Shown: in pieces, positions 9,070 to 24,300 of the stretch | Layout: every line of letters starts with the position of its first letter | Position numbering within the stretch: position 1 is the first letter of the stretch | Assembly: GCA_022414725.1 (NCBI GenBank) | Contig: CM039462.1 | Coordinates: 44,098,993-44,162,992 of the forward strand | Length of the DNA: 64,000 nucleotides | Direction of reading: 5' to 3' | Source of the DNA: Microglena sp. YARC | Taxonomy: Eukaryota > Chlorophyta > Chlorophyceae > Chlamydomonadales > Chlamydomonadaceae | Notes under the pieces: model-generated | What the model saw: the letters and a program-made list of their open reading frames with translations, nothing else | What the model was told of the DNA's origin: nothing | Database searches by the model: none | Program-made: the position numbers and the translations under genes

Positions 9070-12000
9070 AGCCTGGTCGATGGAAGAAGCTCTCAGCTGA
9101 CTGGTGATGGACTTGGGCCACTACCAGTTGGTTTTGATCGTGCGTACTACCGTTGCACCCTAGGAATCAGTCTTGAGATGGGTATTCAAGACGTTTGTTT
9201 AAGGTTTTACTCTTGCTCCGTTGAGCTTTTTGTTCTTCTCAATTCCCCCAAGACCCATGTGTTGCTGTAGTCATGGCAGCCAAATTAGAAACATGTGAAG
9301 GTCTGTGAAATTATTGGCATGGACAGTAACGGACAGGGGTTTCTTTCCAGCGAGGGCCGCGGCAGGTAGTCAGTTCAACTGAAGTACAATGCAGTTTATT
9401 TATAGTTAGGTGCCTTTGCCGATCTTCTGTGCACACATGACTTATCATTGTATCCTCTTTGAAGCTACCCTCGCTACCACGGCTTTTTCTTCAAGTATTT
9501 GCTTTTTTGAGTTCGATACTAACTCAGTGGATTTGTAAAGTTTTTAGCAATTTTTAACCAATTCGTTTTGCATGATACTTCGACAAGTTGCCCAAATTAT
9601 GAAAGCTGATTGAACTAAGCGCAGTACAAAAGAACTATGGAAAGCTCAGTTAGGCAGCTCGCCATCTTCGGCAAACCAACAGGTTGTGAACTCTTGGGCA
9701 GTGCTGCAGATGAGTTGCTCGTATCCTTCTCGCCCTCTGGGTTCTGGCATCCTTAATTCCATTTCGCGTGGAGATGGCGTGATCCAAGTAATCAAAACAA
9801 CAGGTACGTAGTGAGGACTCCCGAGTCCTGACTGATGGTTCTTCGTAGGCCTGAAACCATTGTGCAAATGCAGTTTTATGGAACAAATTGGCTTGTGGGA
9901 CGAAGATTTTAAGCCAATGGATAGCACGACATGTGCATACATCAGATTGATAATGTTGGTGTTCGTGAACACATTTTCTTAATCTACGTTTCCAACACAA
10001 CCGGCCTTCAAACTCTATTAGTAGTGCCCCGGTTAAATGTTCTTCACGTCAGGTCACGTGAATCTCAAGGGAGACCCTCACAAATCTGCGTTTGAGACTT
10101 TAGAGTTGACTTTTTGAATAACCCTGCTGAACAGATGAACTCATCTCGGCACTTACCACGATTGCAAATTATGAACAAATCCCTGCTCTTTTTATTCCAG
10201 CGGCAAAAGTCTTTGCTTACCGTACATGTATGTGTTGGTCATAACTACAAGCAAACATGTGGCAGGCTTGTGCCTTGTGGCCGCTCAAATATAGAGGCAA
10301 TGCCCAGCACATACAACTCAAGAAATGCCTAGACCAAAAGTCAAAGTTGGCGATTTGCGTGAGTTTGAATCTTTGTGAGACCATCGTTGAGGCATGGTGT
10401 TTAAGAATACTGACGAAGCCTTACTGAATTTTGAAGAAGACAAAACGATTTGTTCGTGTTTACATTTTCCCTTGTAATGTTTTGTTCACTGCCGAAAACT
10501 GCGAACAGTCAAATTGCTGGCTATAGCCATGTAACCAAGTTCAAGTTCAAGTTTGAGCCATGGTGCCAGCCTGCCAGGTTCAAACAAGGGTAACAGGCAA
10601 CGCGGGGTTTATTTTAAGTCCAGTTTTTCAGTGGCTCAATTAAATCGGGCCCCCATCTGTTAAGGGGCAGCTTACGACGCAGCTTATGACGAGCAATCTG
10701 CAACGCTGCCGTCTGAGGTGGTTCACACAGGCAGAGATGTATTGATGTCATGTACGGTATATACGGTAACATCAGTACATCACAGCGGGCTACTACATCA
10801 CGGGATTTCAATCAATAGAAACGCTTAAGAAATAAGGCAAAATGTATTGCAATCAAATGATCTGAGGTAATTAACCCACAACGAGACTGACGAGCCACAA
10901 AATGGGGGAGGTCCCTCACATTAATACATTACGCCAATGTAGCCCCAGCTCCTTTCACAGTCAGCCCCATACTCCATACACAGTTCCACAACTCGAACTT
11001 TCGAAGTTAATGGCAACTGCACAATAACGGTATTGCCCAGACTCCGGACTTCCAGAGCAGGTTGTTCAGGTTGCTGCGTCCTCCGTTGCAGACGCAACAT
11101 CGATGGGTCCGATGTGTCGCAGGACGCAACGTGGGGAGGGTCCGTTGACCAGAAGGAAAGGTCCGTCTGAAGTGCCCTGTTCCAAAGTGCCACAGATTCA
11201 CAACTCCTATGATTAATTATCTGCCGTGCAAGTCTGCAACCTATTAATGTTGCAGTGCAGGCACCTTGAGGCCATTCTCAATCATATTTTCACATTTTCA
11301 TATTTTCAGTCATATTAAGGGAACAGGGTATCGCAACTTCCAAAGTTCTGAGAGCTATTCTGGCTCAGGGTTGTTCAGAATGACCCCCAGCTCTGCGTCC
11401 TGAGACGCAACCAAGTTTATAGCCTGCGTCCTGAGACCCAACCTACCCATAGCCTGCGGCAACAACTCTGGCTACTTCTCAGCCCAAGAGCCATCATACA
11501 ATGCAGCACCACAATGCAGAACGAACTGGACGTCTACCAGTGCAACCCAGACGTGGAAGATCGTGAGAAGTTGCCTTCGTTAATCAATGATTGTACGAAG
11601 AGATTGCATGAAATATATTTTGATACCGTAAGAATGCTTTAGTTTCAATCTACAACACTGCTCAGGACGGTGAGCAGCCTTAAAGGCTGGAGCCATGTAA
11701 CCAAGTTCAAGTTGAAGTCTACCATTGCTACTCAGAGCCTGTGCTCTTACTCGCATCACTCACATCATCCCCCCCCCCCCCCCCCCCCACACACACCCAC
11801 CCACCCATGCACACACATACAAAGCACTCAAGTTCAAGCTCAAGTCTACCAGTGTTTTCAGAGCCTGTGTTCTTGCTCACATAACTCACATCATCCCCCC
11901 ACCCACCCACCCACCCACCCACACCCCCGCACAAAGCATTCAAGTTCAAGTTGAAGTATACCAGTGCTATGGTAGCAACACAAATCGCTTGGTACCCTGG
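9070..12000. other. intergenic between PP2A and gene A, converging 3' ends
   Basis: No gene is supported. The region holds the 3' flank of PP2A, including a TGTAA near 9535 that could serve as the chlorophyte-type polyadenylation signal. It also holds two Rep-D copies, and at about 11,690-11,960 a block of some 120 bp repeated two to three times that mixes CAAGTTCAAG with CACATCATCCCC and CA/CCCA microsatellites. The gene on the other side (A) ends at 12,350, so the two genes are convergent. Confidence 0.5.
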
Positions 12001-12416
12001 TCTACTCAACAGAAAGGACAGAGCTGAGAGTCCGTGGGCAGCAAAGCCGCTGGGCAGCAATCATGCAATCCACAACTGTCCCCTGGTCCATTCAACAGAA
12101 AGGACAGATCTGAGAGTCGGTGGGCAGCAAAGCTGTTGGACAGCAATCATGCAATCCACAACTGTCCCCTGGTCCATTCAACAGAAAGGACAGATCTGAC
12201 AGTCGGTGGGCAGCAAAGCTGTTGGACAGCAATCATGCAATCCACAACTGTCCCCTGGTCCATTCAACAGAAAGGACAGATATGAGAGTCGGTGGGCAGC
12301 AAAGCTGTTGGACAGCAATCGTGCAATCCACAACTGTCCCCTGGTCCATTCAACAGAAAGGACAGATCTGAGAGTCGGTGGGCAGCAAAGCTGCTGGGCA
12401 GCAATCATGCAATCCA
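12000..12416. repeat. 86-bp tandem repeat: exon echo of gene A's last exon
   Basis: Five units with an 86-bp period, each containing AGCAAAGCTGTTGGACAGCA, CAATCCACAACTGTCCC and CATTCAACAGAAAGGACAG. The unit nearest the gene is the coding end of exon 14 (DCCPAALL...CPFC and its TGA at 12,350-12,352). The others lie just past the stop, so the terminal exon's tail has been tandemly copied downstream. Confidence 0.9.
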
Positions 12417-15400
12417 CGATTGTCGTTGAAGATGGCATAGTTGCAGATTCTGTCAACAGAGGAGGATGGGCAGGGATTGAGGGTCAGAAGAGGTTGTTGT
12501 TTACGATCGGATATCCAACACAACAATATTGCCTTTCTTGTTCTCAGGATTTGTTGGAAGACTCCTCTCGGATGCTGTGAAGCGGGCTGGTCTTGTATGA
12601 TAGAATCCTGTATTAAAACAAGGTTGTCAATAAATTAATCCCCTCCTATCCCCCTCCTTCCCCCATGCCTTCCGAGGAATCCTTTCCTGCTGCTGCTGCA
12701 TATATCCTGTGTATATCCTGCTGCTGCATATATTCTGCATATATCCTGTATTCTGCACTTGCCAGTCTCTCCACACACTCCTTGCAAGCATGATTTTTCA
12801 ACATAACAACACATCACAACACAACGAAACAAAACGCAGCACAACACAACACAACACAACACAACACAACACAACACAACACAACACAACAGATAGTGAC
12901 TCACCCTCCAGGACAGAACAAATCCAAGTTCCGGCATGGTGAGTCTCTGTCGAGCGTAAAACAGACTGGGATACCATTTCCAACCAGACCATCAGCATAT
13001 GAGAACGCAGCATTTGTAATCTTCATGGAATGGACATCTCTTTGCCAACCAACGGCTGCTGTTGGAACACCGCCAACCTCCAAGTCTTGAATGGAATGGG
13101 AACAATATTCCTCTGCAGTGGGAAGTCATACATGAAACAGGTGAGAATATGGGGGCATGTATATTTCTCGTATATATGTGTTTATAATGGGCATATACAT
13201 ACATACATACATATATGATATAGTGAAAAATACCAACAAATAATCTATACGGTAACGAGATTTAGATGACATAATTGGGCGTACCGGTATAAAAGTGGAT
13301 CTTGGTCACATCTATGTAGTGAAAAATGCACAAACATAATCTACATCTAGATTTAGATGATATAATTGGACGTACCGGTGTAAATCTGAATTTTATTCAT
13401 AGCCATAGTGCAAAATACAAAAATTATGTTGTATCTATACGTATCATTATATTTAACATTTTATTACTATTTATTTTATATAAATCATATAATTGGACGT
13501 ACCGGTGTAAATCTGATTTTTGTTCATAACCATAGTGCAAAATACACAAATTATGTTGTATCTATACGTATAATTATATTTATAATTTTATTACTATTTA
13601 TTTGTTATATAAATCATATAATTTGACGTACCGGTGTAAATCTGAATCGTGTTCATATTCATAGTGAAAAATACAAAAATCATTTTATATTCAGATCCGT
13701 CTAGATTTAGGTGATTTAATTGGACGTACCGGTATAAATCTGAATCTTGTTCATGTCCATCGTGCAACAGTTTGAGAACTCCTGGTTACACATGCCAGCG
13801 GCGATGGGGTCAACATATGCGGAGAAGCAAACTCGCTCTCCACCCATATCCGTGACGGGGTTGTAATAGTCCGGCTCCCTTGTCGTGAGCTTCAAACGCC
13901 ACGGTGAGTGCAACAAGTTGCTGTCGCATCGACAGAAGGGAAACTGCTTCACTTGGGGTGGTGGTGGAGCATACGGGGGAAGGGGGAGATCGAGAGGTTG
14001 GTAAGGTGAATAGGGAGGAAAGACCGGGAAGAGGGGAGGACTGTGGACCTGGGGTGGTGGAGTGCCCTTGCAGTACATGTCCTGCCACCAAACATCGCCC
14101 GGGATACAAGTACTGCCAGAGAAGTACGAGTCTTTGCATTTAAGGTCAAATACGATACCGGCTATCTCTGCATAAAATGGTTGGGCAAATCTGCTGTAGA
14201 AGAGCGCGTTGTCTACAATGTTAGCCAGAGAACCCTTAATAAGGATGTAATTGTTTGAGAAGAAACTGCAGTAGAAAGGTACAATAGGCTGAATACCTTC
14301 TAAGTACGATGCTGTCACAAACTGGACCAAATGCTCGCAGCTGAAGTTTGTGTAATCATAGACTGTGAACTTATGGATCTCGACAATGACTGAGCAGCCC
14401 TGTATTACTGGAGGGGGCGGGGGGCGGATGGACGGAGGAGGCCTTACGGGTGGTGGTGGGCTTGGAGATAAATCAGGGGGGGGAGGGGCGCTTGGAGGCA
14501 ATGCAGGAGCGTAGAAGGTCGACAGACAGCTGCAGCTTCCGAATGCAGTGATGTAGTCCCCTTGGCCTGAGGAACATATTTTATGGGGGGGGGGGGGGGG
14601 AGGGGAGTAAGTCTGGATACAGGGGACAGCATCGGCCAAACAGGTGGGGTGGGAGGGGTGGGCTGGTGGGTGGGAACTGGTGTGTGGGAGCGGTGTGGGT
14701 GGGAGGGGTGGGCTGGTGGGTGGGAAGTGGTGGTGTGGGAGCGGTGTGGGTGGGAGGTGGTGGTGTGGGAGTGGTGTGGGTATGGGTAGGGTGGGAGTGG
14801 TGGATACACCACTTTTATTGACATCATGGACTGGAGCAGGGAATAGTGAGAGTGTGGGTTCTTGGGTGGTGTTGTGCCCAACCCAAGCTTGTGTGGTGTG
14901 GGCGTGTCAGAGGAATTGTTGCTGCCCAGTACTCCTACATTTGCATCACATGGGACTGACAGGGAGAGGGGATCTTTTGGACGTGTGATGGTGTTCAGGT
15001 GAGGTGTGTAGGTGGTGTAGTCACAATGGTGAGAGTGTTTAGTCTGGATGCAGGGATCAGCATTTGAATGGACACACGAACAAATGAACAAACCCTTGCT
15101 TTGAATGGACAAATGAACACACCCTTGACACCCTTGACACACCCTTGAATGGACAAATGAACAAACCCTTGCTTTGAATGGACAAACGAACAAACCCTTG
15201 CTTTGAATGGACATATGAACACACCCTTGACACCCTTGACACACCCTTGAATGGACAAATGAACAAACCCTTGCTTTGAATGGACAAACCCTTGCTTTGA
15301 ATGGACAAACGAACAAACCCTTGCTTTGAATGGACAAACGAACAAACCCTTGCTTTGAATGGACAAATGAACACACCCTTGACACCCTTGACACACCCTT

Positions 15401-18400
15401 GAATGGACAAATGAACAAACCCTTGCTTTGAATGGACAAATGAACAAACCCTTGCTTTGAATGGACAAATGATGAAATGAACAAACCCTTGCTTTGAATG
15501 GACAAATGAACACACCCTTGACACCCTTGACACACCCTTGAATGGACAAATGAACAAGCCCTTGCTTTTAATGGACAAATGAACACACCCTTGACACACC
15601 CTTGAATGGACAAATGAAGAAACCCTTGCTATGAATGGACACAAGAACAAATGAACAAAACCTTGCTTATTTATTGAAGGGCAGGAATCTATAAATGACA
15701 AAATGCTCCATCTAGTAGCTCTGTAAAGGATAGGGTACAAGTCCAAGGCAGCGTTGCAAGCGACGCAGAAAATGGGCAGAGAGGGTTGGCAACGGAATCA
15801 AGCGGGCCGAAGCCAATTAGATACGAGACCATTGGCAGATGTGTCAGGCTTTGTCTCGGTCGCACAAACGTTGGTCGCACAAACCAACAAACCAACAAAC
15901 GGACAACGAGGTGACCCTGGGGGCTCCCACCCCCCAGAAGGGGGGGCTCCACCAAACAGAATGCCCAGGGGATGACAATGAAAGGTATACCCTACTTTGC
16001 TAGCGGTTGAAATTTCATGGGTGCAGGAAAGCACAAGTAGGGCCCGGCATATCATATGGTGTAACTCCAGCCTAGCCAGACTGCCGGCATTATATGATTT
16101 CATATGATGACATGATACAGTATGATATCATCTTGCCATTCCCGTATCATAAGTAGGGGGCGGCAAATAGATCTACAATGCCCCAAAATATAGATCTATA
16201 TAGATCTATATATAGCAAATATATCTATTGTGTTTATCTACAACATATCAGTGATTTTGTTTTCAAATCTGAAAGTGGGGTTCTTCTAGCTTTATGGTCT
16301 TAGGCCTCCTCCAGGGACAGCATTTTAGTGCTTTCTGTAGCTTTTTGTAGCTTTATAGGGGCATTGAGGGCAAAAAAAAAAACTTTTTTTTTACTTTTTT
16401 AATAGCGGTAATTTCGCTAAAAACGGGGTCAAAACTAGCGATCGCTATATATAGCGGAAATAAAAATCCCTGCAACATATGCAACTACATCAGATAGACA
16501 CCGGAAAATCCAGTCGAAGCGCCAGCAATATGATATGGTGCCCTATGCCATAATTGAAAATCCAGATTTTGATTTTTGTAAGGTGCCCTATGCCGATTTT
16601 CAAAAATCCAGCTTCGCCAATATAGATCTATATAGATATATATAGACCTATATAGATCTATCTCTATATAGATCGATGCCTCTCCCTAAGCATAAGTCCT
16701 GGCATAAGTGATGAATTACATACCTGAACTCTTTTGGTGGTTGGCCCTAGTGAAAGCAAATGGGCTGGCCCCCTTAACCTCACGCCTCGTAATAAGGCGT
16801 ACCATTTATGTATGTATTTATTGTATTTGGTGATTGGCCCCAGTGAAAGCAAATGGGCTGGCCCCCTTAACCTCACCCCTCGTAACAAGGCATACTATTT
16901 ATTAATTTACCTGTGGCTCCCACAATAGTGATCACGTTGTCTGCTTTGGCAGTGCTGTTGAAGTTTTCTTGGAACTTGAGGTCATCTTGGGGGCCAGCAA
17001 GGACCCCTGACATAATGATAGCCCGGGGAGAGTCGAACATGCATTCCCAATCTTGTACGATGTTCACGTCCTGCAAAACAGTTTTTTTTATTATCTGAAA
17101 GTAGTTTTTTCCTAGCTTTATGTTTATGCCTCCTGCAGGGACAGCGTTTTAGTGCTTTCTATAGCTTTTTACAGCTTTTTGTTGCTTTCTAGGGCCATTT
17201 ATGAGATAAGGCACAAAAAGCTGTTTGTTGCTTTCTAGGGCCATTTATGAAATAAGGCACAAAAAGCAACTTTTTTTATAGTGAGAATTTTGCTGAAGCG
17301 GGGTCGAAACTAGCTATCGCAAAATAGCGGGAAAAAATCCCGCTGCAAAAGCAAATTGTATGGCACAGTCAAGGGCACAGTACTGAATACATGATTATAT
17401 AATATAAATCCGAAGTATAAGTCCCCCTGTAACCCTAAGCGGAAGTTGACTGTCAAGCCGAGGGCACATTTGGAGCCCAGTAGGGCACCAGGAACAAGTC
17501 CTATGCAGCGTCACAAGCGACACGGAAAATTGGCGGAGTGTGTTGGCAACGGAAGGAAAGGTGGCAACGATGGAGCTGACCGAAGCGAGTTAGTTACGCG
17601 ACCGTTGGCTGACGTGTCGGGCTTCAAGTTTTTCGGTCGGACAAACGGACAAATGGGTAACCCTGGGGGCTCCCGCCCCCTTGAAGAGGGGGCTCCGCCA
17701 AAAATGTTCTCATCATCATAAGTATATTCAGCACTGAATACATGAGGCAAGCTCCATACACAGGATTCGTGATATTGATTTGTCATTGCTTGGATATTGA
17801 TTCAAGCCAAGCCATTAGTGTCAGACCCACAAATCAGGCACAAATCAGGCACACACACAAAACACACACAACACACGCTCACCTGTATGTATTAGTTTAC
17901 CAAGAAGATAAAGGTCTGACATGACACACACAAACACACACAAAACACAAACACAACCACGCAATACACGCACACAAAACACACACACAAAACACACACA
18001 CACACAACCACGCAATACACGCACACACACTCACACACACAAAACACACACACACTCACTCACACACACACACACTGATCTGTATGTAGTAGTTAACAAT
18101 GGAGATAAGGTTCTGACAAGAAACACACGCACACACACCAAACACACAACACACAAACACTCACACATAACACACACACACTCACAAAACACACGCACAC
18201 ACACCAAACACACATACAAAACACACGCACACACCTGTATGTAGAAGTATTTGACCATGAAGATAAGGGTCTAACATAATTTGCCGTTTTGACAAAACAC
18301 ACTCAAACACACACCACACACACACAACACACACACACAAACAACAAACAACACACACACAAAACACACACACACACACACACCTGTACGTAGAAGTAGT

Positions 18401-21310
18401 TGACCAAGGAGATAAGGGTCTGGCATGATGTGCCGTTTTGACAAAACACACACTCACACACACACACCACACAAACAACACACAACACACACACACAAAA
18501 ACACACGCACTGACCTGTATGTAGAAGTAGTTGACCAAGGAGATAAGGGTCTGGCATGACGTGCCTTCATCAAATGGAGGGTCAGACAGAAATGATTGGA
18601 CCTGCAGGGAACAATGATGTTTTCAAATCAGAAAGTGGGATTTTTCAGCTCAATGGTTTTAGGCCTCCTCCAGGGACAGCGTTTTAGTGTTTTTTAAAGC
18701 TTTTGTAGCTTTTTAGGGCCATTTAGGGCATATACAAAAATCCCTGGCAGGGGGGGACACCAAACACTGATCAGAGTATTGACTGTATGAAGGGAAAAAT
18801 CTAAGTGAGAAGGAAATCAGAACATTATTACAAATTAACCTATCATTACAAATTGTGTACAGCACTGATCAGATTATTGTCTGCATTACATTACATTACA
18901 ATACATTACATTACATTACATTACATTACATTACATTATATTACATGTTAAAGTCTATTTGACACCGCGAGGGTGTATGAGACTCTGTGCTTTAAACAAA
19001 AAGAAAAAGCACCCACAAAGCAAAAAAACCCATTACATCAGGGGTGTGTCGAGGAGGCATGAAGGGAAAAAGCCAAGTGGGAAGGAAATTATCAAATGAT
19101 TACAAATAAACTCATTATTGCAAGTTATGTACGTATTTCTACAGTCCAGGAATAGCCAAATAGGCTACAGGGGCTTGCCCAACTTTCGAAGCAGGAAAGG
19201 TAGTTTACAAAACAAGCACTGGTGAAGTGAACCCCAACAGACAATCTCAAAATTGATGGGAACCCTAAGGACAGGCATACTGCATACATACATCTATATA
19301 TATACAAATACACGTCATGGTGTCGTCATAACCAACCAAAGGTGGCGTGGCGCCACCCGACCAGGTCCGTCAATTGAAATTCCCAGTTTCGTCTTTCCGC
19401 TTCTAACTTCCAATCCTCCGCATCAAAATTCCACCTACGCACCATCGCCCTTTCCACCCTGTCCGCTCTGTCCTACGATACCCTGTCCTGAACTGCCCTT
19501 CGTGGGAACCCTAACTTGGGTTTGGGACGCTCCAAGGCCCCAAATTCCCGTTTAAGGGCCCAATTTGACCGGCCATTCTAGGTGCCGAATGAACTTCGAA
19601 AAAAACTGATGTACCATCATGTTATGGATGTAAGGTACTACTCCCCGGTTTCTGGTCAAATTCGATTTTCGGGTGAAATCCACAACTAAGGACAAGTATG
19701 CCGCGACCATTCTTAGATGTCTCCGTCATATGGGCTGCGTGCTTGTATGCAATTATCTGCTTAGCACGAACTCTGGGCCCCCATCGTTTTCAATTTGTTG
19801 GGGTTCAGTTCACTTGTGCTTGTTGTGCTGCATAGAACTTGTTTAAACTGCCTTTCCTGTTTTTCATGCTGGGAGAGTCCCTTTAGCCTACTTGGCTACC
19901 CTTGGACTGTAGAAATTGGAAGAGCCCATTCCCAGAGAGAGGGTTCAGTTCATCAGTTCTTTTTCGATTTATAACCTCCTTCTATCATGGTTGGGCAAGT
20001 CCCTTAAGTCTATTTGGCTACCCCTGGACTGTAACAACATACATACATCAATTTTGTTTTGGTGCGTCAAGCGTAGCAAACTGAGCGACTCGGTGCGACC
20101 CCCGTGCGACGTGCTGCCCCCCGAACCACGCGGAGCACTGTGCTCGGGGGGGTTGGGGGGGCATTTTTGACTAGTTTAGCCAGACCCATGTGTCGCCATG
20201 CAGCGACAGAATGGCTAGGCATCATCACAAACAAGTTCGATGCAGCGTCGCCTGCGACGCTAAAATTTGGCGAGAGTGATCGCGACGGAGCAACAGGTGG
20301 CAAGGGAAGCGAGTTAGTTGCGAGACCGTTGGCTGACGTGTCTGGCTTCATCATGGTCAGAGGCAGACGGTCGGTCGGTCGGTCGGTCGACCGGACAAAT
20401 GGGTAACACTGGGGGCTCCCGCCCCCCAGAGGGGGGGGCTCCGCCAAAAACAAACAGGGACATTCATGAAATGCTGCAACCATGCTCAAGAGCATCTCTT
20501 ACCTGGACGACCATGTACAACAATGAACAACCACGTGCAACCATGTGCAAGCATCCCTCACCAGAACAACCATGTACAACAATGTGCATCCATGTACACC
20601 AATTAAAAACAATATGCAACCATGTGCAACCACGTACAGCCATGTACACCAATGTGCAACCTTGTTCGACCATGTACAACCATGTACACCAATGTACAAC
20701 CATCTACAACCACGTACAGCCATGTACACCAATGTACACCAATGTATAACCACACACAAGCATCTCTCACCTGAACAAGCATGTTCAACCATGTACAAGC
20801 ATGCACAACCATGTCTAAGTATCTCTCACATATATAAGCATGACACAGTTCCCATCCTGCCCAGGTGGTGGTGGTGGATGGTGGTCCAGGTGGTGGTGGT
20901 GGTCCCTTAAGCATATTTCACTACCCCAGGACTGTAACAGCACACAAAAACATCTCTTACCTGCATAAGCATGCCGCAGTTCCCATCATGCCCAGGTGGT
21001 GATGGTGGTCCCTTAAGCATATTTCACTACCCCAGGACTGTAACAACACACAAGAACATCTCTTACCTGTATAAGCATGGCGCAGTTCCCATCATGTCCA
21101 GGTGGTGGTGGATTCTTGGCCATGTGTGGTGGCGGAGGTGCAAGTGTGCGGCACGGGTACTCAAACCTCACTTCCCCTCCACATGTACTCAATCCTGTGA
21201 TACTGGTGGGCGGTATGTTGCCCTGGGGAAGGCACTCATCGGTGCCTGTGGAGGAGAATACTATCTGGGCTGCACTTGTAACCTGAATATGATGGAGAGG
21301 GTGTGTGTGT

Positions 21311-21341
<31 letters not shown>

Positions 21342-24300
21342 GGGGGGTATGTTGGTGGGGGGGGGGAATGGTTTTGGTTTTGGTGGTGGTGGTGGTGGTG
21401 GTGGTGGGCGGTATGTTGCCCTGGGGAAGGCACTCATCGGTGCCTGTGGAGGAGAATACTATCTGGGCTGCACTTGTAACCTGAATATGATGGAGAGGGG
21501 GGTGTGGTGTGTGTGTGTGTGGGGGGGGGGGGTATGTTGGTGGGGGGGGAATGGTTTTGGTGGTGGTGGTGGTGGTGGTGGGCGGTATTTTGCCCTGGGA
21601 AGGCACTCATGGGTGCCTGTGGAGGAGAATACTATCTTGGCTGCACTCGTAACAGATACTGTCATCCTGGGGGGGGGGGGGGGGGGGGGGGGGGGGTAAA
21701 CGTCGTACTGGGCCTGCCGAGGACTACTATTGTTTTCTTCTTTATTCGCAGATAGATGTGAATCTAATTACGAGACTGCCCGGATCCTTGAGGGAATACG
21801 ACAGAATGCTCACAAAAAAAGCCCAGCCCCTCGCTAGAGAGTTGCGGAACCCCCCTACCTTTTTTGAGATTTTGGGGATTTTTTAAAACTATAGGGGAAA
21901 ATGTTGGCCTGCCCGTTTGTTGTCTACTTACTCACTTATGGCGCAGGGCTGGTGTACTCACTTGGAGGTTTGTGTGGGTGGGGTTGTGTGTGTGTGTGTG
22001 TGTGTTTGTAGGGGGGGATTTGGGGCGATGTGTGTGTGTGTGGGGGGGGGAGGGGGGGGGAGAAGGAGGGGGGTTGTGTACTCACCTGGAGGTTAAACAT
22101 CAGCTGGTTGTTGTCAGCTGCATTGCGAGGGGTCACGGAAGCCATCAACGCTCCTTGGGTCTGTATACAAGACAAGGGCACTGAAAGGGCGACATTCTGC
22201 AAGTAAGCACTCCTGATGACTGTGGTGTATTGATCGCAGGATGTGCTGTTGCTCACCAGCTGAGGGTCAAACCTGGGAATGGGGTGAACGGTGGGGGGTG
22301 GGGAGGGGGTGGTTGGGTGGTCGGTAGGGGGGACGTGTGTGTGTGTGGGGGGGGGGGGGGGGGGGGGCAAGGGGTGGAGGGGTTAGTGGGTCTGCAAGGC
22401 AGTGCTATGGGCATTCAGGTTGCTAGTGCGGCTGCTGCAGGTAGGCACCCCTGACGGCTGTGTTGTATTGATTGCAGGATGTGCTGTTGATCACCAACTG
22501 AGGGTCAAACCTGGGGGATATTATTGGGGAACGGCAATTTGATATCATATGATATCATGTCATCATATGATATCATATGATGCTGGTAGTCTGACTGGGC
22601 TAAAGTTATATACAATATCATATGATGCAGTTTGTATGATCTCATTTGATATCACACTCTCCTTTGGTCTACATCATATGATATGCCGGTCCCTAGATAT
22701 CATTCAACACACGCATTGGATGAAAGTAAGACAAGATACTAGGTAGCGCTTCTAGCTGCAGCGCAAACATGACAGCTAGCGCAAACACAACATCTAGCGC
22801 AAACATGGCAGCTAGCGCAAACATGAAAGCTATAGCAAACATGGCAGCTATCTCAATATGCAGGCGCACATACAAGTGTATATTATTACCGAGCATATTG
22901 CGCTAATCATGTATTACTATGATATTGCGCTAATCATGTATAACTATGATATTCATATCCTTTAATACAAAAGCCTCTTAATATTATGATGCTCAACTCA
23001 TTGAATTCAGCCGCTTCCAACCATTTGAAAATTAAACCTTCTGGGGGTCTGCTTACTCAGCCAAATAAGGTGCAGTCTACTCCCTTTGAAATTAATCAAC
23101 CTCTTTTAAAGTTCATTGAGAACATATACAGTATTCATATTCACTCCTGGGTTTCAACAATATGGGAGGTGGGGTGAGCGGTGGAAAATGAATGACATAG
23201 TTTTTCTTTCCAGCTATGCCCTCACATCACCCACCCAAATCACTACCTGGAGCCCACTCTCAAAAGACGCCAAATCCCTGATTGCTACCACAAGACCCCC
23301 TTCCTGAAACGAGCAAGTCCTATGCAGCGTCGCAAGCGGTGGAACATTGGCGGAGAGTGTCGGCAACAGAACAACAGGTGACAACGATGGAGCTGACCAA
23401 AAACAGTTAGTCATGAGACAGTTGGCTGACGTGTCAGGCTTAATTTTTTGTTTTGGGGAGGGGGGGGGGGGGGGGGGGGTCAAACGGACAATGGGGTAAC
23501 CCTGCCAGGGTGTGGGCTCCCGCCCCCTTGAAGAGGGGGCTCTGACAAAAAAAGTTTGAAATTTCACCTTAGTGGCAGCAGCACAATGCACGGCTCGCTT
23601 GATGTTGATGAGTCTTGAGGTAGCAATCAGGGAAACACTAAACGGAAAAAACTCTGAAGTTTCACGTTAGTGACAGCAACACCCTTTCTGAATCAATAAA
23701 CAACTCTGAAGTGTTACACAATTTCACTGTTACTGAAGTGTTCCACTATTACACTGCTACTGAATTGTTACCTGAGCGATAGCAGCACAATGCACGGCTC
23801 GCTTGAGTTTGATGGAGGTGGAGGGCTTGGATCTGCAGAAACCATCAACACGTGGGTCACCGTCAGTTGGTACCTGGCACTTGGTATCTTTGGTATGGGT
23901 TTGTATGGGTGGGTGGGTGGGTGGGTGGTATCGGTGGAGATATTTGGTATGGGTGGGTGGATATTTGGTATGGGTGGGTGGATGGATGGTATGTAAGTGT
24001 GTGTGTGTGTGTCTGTGTGTGTGTGGTATGGGTGGGTATCTTTGGTATAGGTGGGTATGGGTGGGTGGGTGTGGTGAGTGGTGGGGTCATGGTCATGTGA
24101 ATGCACGGTGCTCTCCATACCCACAGGTGCGTGTTTGGTGCGAGTGGTAAACTTATGCCCCAGAAAAAAGCAACACATGGGCCCTTTTGGGCGGAGCCCC
24201 CCCTTCTGGTGGAAGGGAGCTCCCAGGGTTACCCCGTTGCCTGTCTGTCAGACCAATAATTGAAGCCTGGCATGTCAGCCAACTGTCTTATAACTAACTG

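Noticed and set aside
14444..15613. 389-codon minus-strand frame with repeated CPFKARVC
   Set aside because: It is a minisatellite translated in frame, lying in gene A intron 11; no splice phase links it to A.
14995..15665. CRISPR-like regular array
   Set aside because: Units are short, head-to-tail and variable without unique spacers; this is a eukaryotic minisatellite.
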